Below, in pieces: positions 54,700 through 64,000 of a stretch of 64,000 bases of DNA; within the stretch, counting starts at the first letter, position 1, and every line of letters begins with the position of its first letter. The position numbers were made by a program, and so were the translations under genes. The notes below the pieces were generated by a model that searched no databases, was not told where the DNA came from, and saw only the letters and a program-made list of their open reading frames with translations. This DNA comes from Myxocyprinus asiaticus (taxonomy: Eukaryota > Chordata > Actinopteri > Cypriniformes > Catostomidae), in the NCBI RefSeq assembly GCF_019703515.2, contig NC_059373.1:13799281-13863280 (forward strand), written 5' to 3'.

Positions 54700-56020
54700 A
54701 GAAATGTGCTCAAAGCCACTCACAATGCTAGGGAACAGCCTGCTCCGATCGTGGCACTCGGCTTCTATAGGAATGAATTGAAACGCTATCTCAGCTTCGA
54801 TCACAATGTGCCAGTGAAACGAACAGTTAATGAGAATCTGTGCAATGGTCTTCCGGAGGCGAAGAATTTCCCCTCACAGATTTCGCATGGAGTTAAAGTT
54901 TGGTGAATTTTGACATGCGAATTGGCCGCCTTGACCAATAGGAAGTTGTTTGGTTTGGAAGTGACCTTGGTGTGGGTGGGCGGTACTTCATACACAGCTA
55001 CACTGCATATTCACAGTGGATAAGAATATAATTTTAGCTGCAAGTAAGCTTTTTAACTTCACTCTCCCAGAGTATAAAGTGCAGTTTCAAAAAGAGGCTG
55101 CTTGGCAATTAGTTATTTTGCTGGTTTCACATGTGCTGCACATCCGCCCACTCAATCTTCGGCAATGGAATTTCGCAGTGCAAAGGTAACTGTACGTTTC
55201 CACTGTTGCGGAAAAACTCAACTGAACACCGCTCACTGTGCCAGAGAGCTGCCGCTTTGGGGTGTGTTTGTAATATGCAAAGCCACAAAAGTGTGTATTG
55301 TCTGTCCTTGTTTTCAGTACACAATAGGGCTGAAATGATAAGTCATTATCAACAACGTCGACAATAAAAAATTCAATAAATCGAATACTCATATGATCTC
55401 ATTTAACATAACATGAGATCACATTAAACTCGAATGACGCTGCGAGAGCAGCACTGCAGTTTGCACCTGAATTAGGAGAGGAAGAATTACACAGCTCACA
55501 GTCCAGATGCACTATAAACTTTCCAAACAGCTTCAGGTGATGTAGATCGCAAAGTATGAGGGAATCATAATGCAAAAGATCTCTGTGTCGACAAGCTTTC
55601 AATTGTTTCAGACAAATTCTCTTTGTCACACAGAAATGTGGGACATAAAGTGGAAGATAACACCATTTTTGAAGATATTAACCATAAAGTGATTTATTCC
55701 TTTGAAATATGAAATGTTATAAACACATTACACACTCCAACAAATGGCTTGAAATGTACACTTTGTTTAGTAAATTGATCCAGCAACTAGATCTTGAACA
55801 ATAAGACAATGCACAGTTCCAGATAAGGCAAAATTATATATGTATGTACATTAAAATCTATACATTTTATATTGTGAAAAAACACAAACCATATATGCAA
55901 TGAGTATTCCTGAATATTTAAACAAATATGCAATTTATCATTCCATGAAACATCCATTTGCAGCTTCACACGGGAGTACGGTTGATGGCAACATGATTAT
56001 ACGGGAAGTCAGCTGATAGA
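54700..56020. other. Unassigned sequence
   Basis: The first 700 bases are somewhat GC-richer and carry several short open frames on both strands (for example 55087-55392 minus), none with a family resemblance. No splice support is seen. Confidence 0.3.
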
Positions 56021-56181
56021 AATTAGATTTGAATCAGTTAGTTAAAGATCAAAATCAGAATCAGAATGAGCTTTATTGCCAAGTGTTCTCACATACACAA
56101 GGAATTTTTGGAGATAGAAGAAACAAGTGCACACAGAACATTATTGTGAGACACAGAATATAAAAAAAAGGTATGGGTATA

Positions 56182-57726
<1,545 letters not shown>

Positions 57727-58069
57727 TAAATAGACACACAAATAATAGGACATATAACACAATGGCATATGTACATGTGCAAGTGGTAATGTATGTGCAA
57801 GGTAGGTGTATGTACAGTTATTGAATTAAATATGTGAATTTACATGTGTACATGAGATATGTATTTAAATTATTGCACTATGGGGGAGTACTGAGGCAGT
57901 TTAATTGTTCATGAGGAAAATGGCCTGAGGGTAAAAACTGTTCTTGTGCCTGGATGTCCTGGCACACAGTGCTCTGTAGTGCCGGCCAGAGGACAAAAGT
58001 TCAAAGAGGGAGTGGGCAGGGTGTGTGGGGTCCAGAGTGATTCTACCTGCACGTTTCCTCACTCTGGAG

Positions 58070-58705
58070 GAACTTCACACTGCTCCAGTGATCTATTGAA
58101 GATCTGTGTGAAGATGGGGGCCAGTTGGTTAGTGCAGACTTTCAGAAAGGCAGGTGAAACACCATCTGGGCCTGAAGCTTTCCTAGTCCCGGCACACATC
58201 CTCCTCACAGATCACAGGTGCAAACTGAGTAGCAGGAGGGGGGGTTCCAGGAGGTGTTGGTGTGTGTGTGAAGTGAAGATCAGAACAGGTGAGGGGTGCG
58301 AGTCTGGACTTTTCAAACCTGCAGTAAAACACAGTCAGTTCATTAGCCATTAGTTGACTCTCTACAGAGCGAGGGGGAGGTGTCTTGTACTTGGTGATGC
58401 TTTTCAGGCCTTTCCACACAAATGCAGGATCGTTGGCTGAAAACAGTTTTTTCAGCTTTTCAGAGTAACTTCTTTTAGCCACTCTGATTCCTTAGAATCC
58501 CCACGTCTGTAAGCATCCTCTTTGGCATGACGATGCTGTCAGAGTTTTATTTAAATCATGGTTTATCATTATTGAATGATAAAAAATGTCCTAGTAGGGA
58601 TGGACATGTCCTCACAGAAACTGATATATGATGTCACAGTATCTGTGAGCTCGTCCAGGTCTGTGGCTGCAGCCTCAAAAAGACTCCAAACCGTGCAGTC
58701 AGAGA
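58070..58705 (-). pseudogene. L2-like LINE ORF2 fragment (linker and first reverse-transcriptase block)
   Basis: The 58183-58482 frame reads RSYSEKLKKLFSANDPAFVW, KGLKSITKYKTPPPRS and ANELTVFYCRFE, a conserved linker of L2/CR1-type ORF2. After a frame break, KASGPDGVSPAFLKVCTNQL with APIFTQIFNRSLEQCEV follows (58174-58070), the first palm block of reverse transcriptase. Upstream, in yet another frame, come VFEAAATDLDELTDTV-like codons (58620-58700). The catalytic YADD box is missing. Confidence 0.8.
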
Positions 58706-60655
58706 TACATTCATATTTATTGTTTTAAATGTTAAATCTCACATGTAAACAAAGTAACAATGGAAAATAGAAAAACATTAATACATAAACCTAATAGAAA
58801 GAGAATAGGTGGAAGCATTTTCTGACACAACAAACAAATTATATGATTTTTAAATGGATTTGATCAGTTAATAAGCAAATCACATCACATTTGTGCTCAT
58901 ATAGTTGAAATGGTTAAATGGACTCAAATCATGTTGTTCTGAATGAGATCTATAGCTAAATACCTGTAGAGCTCCTACTTAGGCCTAAATTTCAGTGAAG
59001 CTGTCTAATTCCAGTGTTCTTGAGTTCCTTCTCGATGGATACAAGGGATTATAACCATCAAGTTGTCTTTCATCTAATCACACATTGCACTTCCTACCTA
59101 ATCTATTAAAGCTCTGTAATCATCCTGAGCTGATATACTGCAACATGCACGGAAACAACCCATTTCATGCCCTCGCTGATTCTAAATCTACAGCAGTGCT
59201 ATGTGCTAAGACATTAAAATGGCTTACTCACATTTTGCTATCACCATTGCAGTAACAATCTCTTTGGTCAAGTTTTTATACATCTCAGCAGTTTCTTCTA
59301 AAATGCATTTTCCCTTGTGTTTAAATTTTTTAGATCATAGGATTTGAAGTCAAGCCAACACTAGCATAGAGCTAAATTTGAAAAAAATTGTAAATGCTGA
59401 CTTAAACGTATATTTCATCACAATAGGTGAGCCAATTATTGATCAGCGCCTAAAAGCTGCATCATTCTCCCTCAGTTACCGTTTTGATAGAATTAGCACA
59501 AATCTGCATCCCCCACAAACCTCTCATTTTAAAATAAATTGTTCATCAAGTTATTATTATGCTCCCATAAGCATTAGCTAACCAAGCAATTCAGTAGCTT
59601 GCTGACAAAAGCCTTACATCCACGAAGAACCAGTTATGACCGAATATTTAGAGGAAGCACATCTAAAGCTAATCTTCACACCTAGACTTTCATACATACC
59701 TCCAGAGATCTTCTCCTCCTGCTCAAAAATCTTATTCCCAGTCAGTTTTTATATGTATGGACTTTTTTGCTTGACGATTAACTCAAAGTGGAACCTCCAT
59801 ACTTGATCTGTGTATGGGTGCAGAAGGACAGGAAAATATGTTAAAAGAAAACGTAGAGAAAATTAATAAGGAGATCAAGACCGTGTTGAGTCCTCTGTCT
59901 TTGTAAGAAGAAAGTGAGGCTGGTACACTGAAGATTTTGCTTTTCTTTCTTGAAATAAGTGGCTGCAGGAGCTCCAAGGCCCCCCAACTGTGCACAGCAT
60001 GGGCCTGGAGCTGGGAAAGCCAAAGACGGACTTGCTTAGCACAGAAAGCAATAGAGCATTCATTTCATATTACATTAAAATAAATTCAAATAAAAAGGAC
60101 GATCTCAGAAATATTTAGGCTAACTACATTTTTCAGGCCACCTTAAATGGGAGTTAGCCATGTAATGCTATAAGATGCATTCTAAAGATAAAGACACAAC
60201 CACATAATTTTATACACAACATTTAATATCTTTTACAACGTGTTACTCTTTATAATTGACAACTCAAATGACCAAAAGGCAATGTGACCGCAAATACCTA
60301 CATTAATTAATGCACTACAGTGCATGATGTGACACTAATATTAAAAAGTAAAGAGGTGACTAACCGTAAAATGTAGTTCATCAGTATTATCCAATTATTA
60401 CATGTGAGTACACTCTAATATGAATAACATAAAATAAAGTGTGACCATTTATAATGCAATATGGTTTGCAGAGTTGTCATTCAAAGTAAATGTGTGTTAT
60501 TAATGCAAGAAACATGGATACATTTATCAAACCCTTGTTATAAAAAAAAATAAATAAAAAAAAAACCTGTTAAATTAATAGCATAACAGGAAACAGTACA
60601 AATTAAACGTACCCCATTGGTCCAGCACTGTTCACTGTAAACATTTTTTGTCAGG
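58706..60655. other. Unassigned AT-rich sequence
   Basis: No recognised gene, RNA or complete element is present. Confidence 0.35.
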
Positions 60656-60659
60656 TAAT

Positions 60660-60822
60660 CTAAAAACTGATTTAATTCAAGTTAAAAAAAAAACAATTAT
60701 TTAATATGACTAAATCAACCTAAATACAATAGGCTACACCATTAAAACTATATTAATGGTTAGATCAAGTAGAAATAGAACCTTTAAGTAAAAATAGCAG
60801 GTTGCCACCTTTTACAGTGTAC
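60660..60822 (+). repeat. Dispersed repeat, copy 2 (partner at 3480-3627)
   Basis: TTAATTCAAGTTAAAAAAAA, ACTAAATCAACCTAAATACA and GGCTACACCATTAAAACTAT match the 3.5 kb copy in order. It ends near CACCTTTTACAGTGTA. Confidence 0.6.
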
Positions 60823-60994
60823 AACATAATAGAGAAGCTATTTTGATATAGTACACAGTTAGACAGTCACATTCGGTCTCTTCAGACTGAAAGGGCAATG
60901 AAAGGACCAGTGCAGTTTACACACTGGCTAAACCAACATGAACAAAACACACAAAAACACACACAAGTCTACAGTGTGCGTCCTTGTCGCTGGA

Positions 60995-61300
60995 ATCTAA
61001 TATCATGTTAATGACCCTGTTTCCAAAGGCTGCCATGAGTAGCCGGTCGGTGTCTTTAGAGTGAGTGGATTAGGGAAATGCTGTGGTCCCAGTGCTCTGC
61101 TAAAGACGAGCAGGGTCGCAGGACTAAAAGGTTTACCCCGCACACACAGACCCAGACGGGCACTCTCTCTTTCGGCTGTCACTTTGAATCACTGTTGTAA
61201 ACCTCTGCAAAGCTCCGCACCCTCTCGTCACAAAAGAGTCTCTCCAGTTTTCTTTCTCTCTGAAGCCGGACGCTCCAGCCTTTGTCCACCATAGCTTCCT
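60995..61300. other. GC-richer island with a short minus-strand ORF
   Basis: The stretch is richer in GC and CpG than its flanks and does not match the repeats in this window. On the minus strand, an ATG at 61292-61290 in a strong Kozak context (GAAGCTATGG) opens 37 codons (MVDKGWSVRLQRERKLERLF, then CDERVRSFAEVYNSDSK) to TGA at 61181-61179. On the plus strand a 77-codon frame overlaps. Function unknown; it could be an exon of an adjacent gene, a regulatory region or chance. Confidence 0.25.
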
Positions 61301-62440
61301 TTTTATTTTATTTTTGTTAGAGAGTCTTTAGATTTTCATTCTTTCTTTGTTAATGTTTTGAATGGCCTGTTGCAATATTCATTACAACTTTACCAAGAAC
61401 TAATTGTTAAAGAGAGTTCAAGGTTATTATCCTCTTCACTTAAATGTGTACTCAGTAATTTTTCTTCATTAAAAAGTTTTACCTGTAAAAAGTGTATACT
61501 GCTTTTGAAAAATATATTTAAAGTCATGTACACTCACATGGGATGAAGACTACAGTACCATCAGTAGCATAATCAAAGCTGTTTTATTTTACATGGAGCT
61601 GGGTGGCCTTATGGGGGCTGCCATATTTAAATCACAATACCCTCCTAATATCAGACACTTTTGCCCATGGAATAAATTAATCATAGCTGACTGTGAAAAA
61701 TGGATTTCTACAACAGTACTGTAACTGAAAACATTTGCTTTTGCATGATGCTATAAGTCAAAGACATCAAACTACCATACTGATTAAGGCAAAATTAATA
61801 AAAATTAATTTTTTTTAATTTGACTTTCATAATTGCATTCTGTGGTTGTGTATATCTTCTCAGCAATGCAATGTAAAATCTAGCAATGCATCTTTCTCTC
61901 TTCTCTCATTTAATTGATTCACACATTTAAACAATCTCCTGAATGCAAATCTTTTATGTGTTTTTGCATCTCATAAAGCTGATTGGCTATTTTGCACTGT
62001 CATTTATGTTTTTATAAAAATGGAAACAGGCCTTTGTTTATGCAAATTTGCCCTGAATCTGGATACATATTTATTTTACTAATGGGATTCAATAAGAGAC
62101 ACAGGGACCCCTTCCACAATTTGTTGGTTGCCTGTTATGCCATATGGTTTGATGTATCAGGCTGTCAGTCTTTCAAATGGTAATTTGTAAACCATACAGT
62201 AGACCTATATGAGCTACATACAACTTGAAATGAGATACAATGTAATAAAGCATTTAAATGCACAACCGGTAAGCAGGCCTACTGCAAAAGGTTATTTATG
62301 GCTGTACAAAGACACAGGCAAACAACAATAATGGCTTCTTTTTGTGGAGTCATCTCATATGTTTTCAAACATACAGGCTCGGTTGTAGCTGCACAGTTTA
62401 TTCAGGTTAAATCAATGTCTCATTATTTACGGATTGCATC
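61301..62440. other. Unassigned AT-rich sequence
   Basis: No recognised feature; open frames are short and family-less. Confidence 0.35.
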
Positions 62441-62791
62441 TTAAAGGAATAGTTCACCCAAAAAATAAAAATTCTCTCCTCATTTACTCACCTCCATGCC
62501 ATCCCAGATCACAAAAATGAAAGTTCTGTCAGTATTTACTCACTTACTTTTACTGTATGTTGTTCCTGACTCATACAACTTTCTTTTCTCCGTGGACAAT
62601 TAAAGGAGACTTTAGGCAGAATATTAGTCTCAGTCACCATTTACCACACAATAAAAGTTAATTGTTACTGAGGTTTACATTCTGCCTAAAATCCTATTTA
62701 GTGTTCTATTTACAATAGCAAGTCAAACTGATTTGGAATATGGTTGAGTGAAGGATGACAAGGTTTTCATTTTTGGGTGATCCCTTTTAAA
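62441..62791. mobile_element. Palindromic MITE, family 1
   Basis: The left end TTAAAGGAATAGTTCACCCA and the right end TTTTTGGGTGATCCCTTTTA are inverted repeats. The middle shares CAGTCACCATTTAC with the copy at 33.7 kb. Confidence 0.85.
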
Positions 62792-63900
62792 CCATCAAGA
62801 CAACTGGGAATATGAATTGTAAATGTTTACTGCATACTGCAATAAGTGCATTTGCAACCTAGAGTTGGCACATCGACAAAACAATTTCTATTGCTTGCTT
62901 CAAGAGATGTTTAAAGTAGATATTTGAGTATGTGTGTGCATGATAGACAGGGACACTGTCTCTTATGTTTCATTATCATTCCTGTTGCAGACTCACTATG
63001 AAAGAGCAAAAATCTGAGATTTATGAGGCAGCTTACCCCCCGCAGAGCACATCATCAATGTTCTTGGCTAACCAGACCAACTCACAAAAACACATATCAC
63101 ACTCTTTCTTGGTGCCTTGCTTTTCCCTCATATATGCCTAAGCCTTCACTTTAGCATAGTTACAAATGCTGTGTTGACACACTGACGGAAAGACAACACT
63201 GTGATGGTAAAGTGAACTTTGAATTAAGGTTTAAAATAGTCGCAAGTGTGCACTGTCAATGAATTGTCATATTGCGTGAATATGTGCAAATGACAATTGT
63301 TTTTTTTTTTTTTTTTTTTTACAAATAAGAGACATATCAAAGCCTGGTTTCCTGCTGTGCCAGCTAGTTAGACTGAGGAGAAAAGGAGATGAATTTTTCA
63401 CAGGCTATACTCTCTTTCCCAACACATACATATACAGTCACATTCTACTTTAAGTCTTTTTCATAAATAATTGTGTGTGCAATTTGAGTGACAGTGTGAG
63501 CACAGGCAGTAGAAATACTAATTATATTCCACAGCAGGGGGCGGAGCTGTAAGAGTGATTGCTCTTGACAAAGAGAAAATTAAACTTGATGCACAATAAT
63601 ATCATTTGCATATTTATTCAGAGAGATATGCTATATAGATGATTTGGACTGGACTGTTAAGTGAGGGAATCATTTGCTATATGAAAATCGCTGTCTGCAA
63701 AAGTCATTTTATGACTTTTATGATTTAAATTTGATATGAAAGCTATTATTTAAATTACTCAAGGAGTATCTCTTTTTCCAACTCTGATTTTCACAGTAAT
63801 ATAGATGTTTAAAATTTGCAGTATTACTTTTGTTACTGAAATTCATATTGGTCAATATTTTCGGGTGACCTCAGTTTGGGATCACAGCATATGCTCTCAT
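62792..63900. other. Unassigned AT-rich sequence
   Basis: It contains a poly-T run at 63300-63320 and no recognised gene or complete element. Confidence 0.35.

Positions 63901-63901
<1 letters not shown>

Positions 63902-63933
<32 letters not shown>
63902..63933. repeat. (CA)n microsatellite
   Basis: About sixteen CA units. Confidence 0.95.
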
Positions 63934-63936
<3 letters not shown>

Positions 63937-63975
63937 CTACATTTCAGGTTAAATTGCAGTTGCTGCTCTGGAAAG

Positions 63976-64000
63976 TTCACCCAAAAATGAAAATTCTCTC
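63976..64000 (+). mobile_element. Family-1 MITE terminus cut by the window edge
   Basis: GTTCACCCAAAAATGAAAAT followed by TCTC is the family-1 left terminus; the rest lies outside the window. Confidence 0.75.

Noticed and set aside
54700..55400. Host gene exons in the GC-richer segment after the 54 kb repeat
   Set aside because: Several overlapping short frames occur on both strands, none with domain resemblance or paired splice sites.

Overview
The window looks like AT-rich nuclear DNA of a teleost fish, most probably a cypriniform (carp, minnow or sucker group). Three things point there: a vertebrate beta-catenin gene with the canonical exon sizes, a dense load of fish repeats (Tc1, hAT, L1/Tx1-like and L2-like elements, palindromic MITEs whose ends resemble GGATAGTTCACCCAAAAATG, tRNA-derived SINEs), and long CA, TA and homopolymer runs. 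The species cannot be fixed from the sequence alone.

One host gene is clear. It lies on the minus strand from about 45.68 kb down to about 25.73 kb and encodes beta-catenin (ctnnb1, or its teleost paralogue ctnnb2). A non-coding first exon lies at about 45.5 kb in a GC-richer promoter region. A 10.3 kb first intron follows, then 14 coding exons with the ATG at 35129 and the stop at 26721. Every splice site is canonical, and all internal coding exons except exon 3 have, from memory, exactly the human length. The joined frame is open for 778 codons, including the N-terminal phosphodegron, the armadillo repeats and the C-terminal DTDL. The 3' UTR of about 1 kb probably ends at an ATTAAA signal at 25.75 kb.

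Layout. From 0 to 3.2 kb there are nested hAT, Tc1 and SINE fragments, an almost perfect snap-back palindrome and two exon-like fragments. From 3.6 to 15.1 kb there are MITEs and otherwise unassigned AT-rich sequence. A decayed but nearly full-length L1/Tx1-type LINE occupies 15.75-20.96 kb on the plus strand. From 21 to 25.7 kb there is a palindromic MITE split by a SINE, plus unassigned sequence. The beta-catenin gene fills 25.7-45.7 kb, and its introns hold MITEs, SINEs and a nested pair of hAT elements with 8-bp target duplications. From 45.7 kb to the end no recognised gene is present. Two inactive Tc1-type transposons (46.7-48.2 and 56.2-57.7 kb) sit at the same position in two copies of an L2-like LINE tail. 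There is also a 303-bp tandem duplication near 54 kb and a final stretch of unassigned intergenic DNA.

The transposable elements are all visibly broken or non-autonomous. I found no CRISPR array, operon, viral gene, toxin gene or canonical tRNA or rRNA gene. I do not see a convincing new biological system. The most unusual items are the 46-bp-arm palindrome at 2.33-2.42 kb, the shared LINE::Tc1 composite, the MITE next to a beta-catenin splice donor, and a possible divergent first exon beside the beta-catenin promoter.
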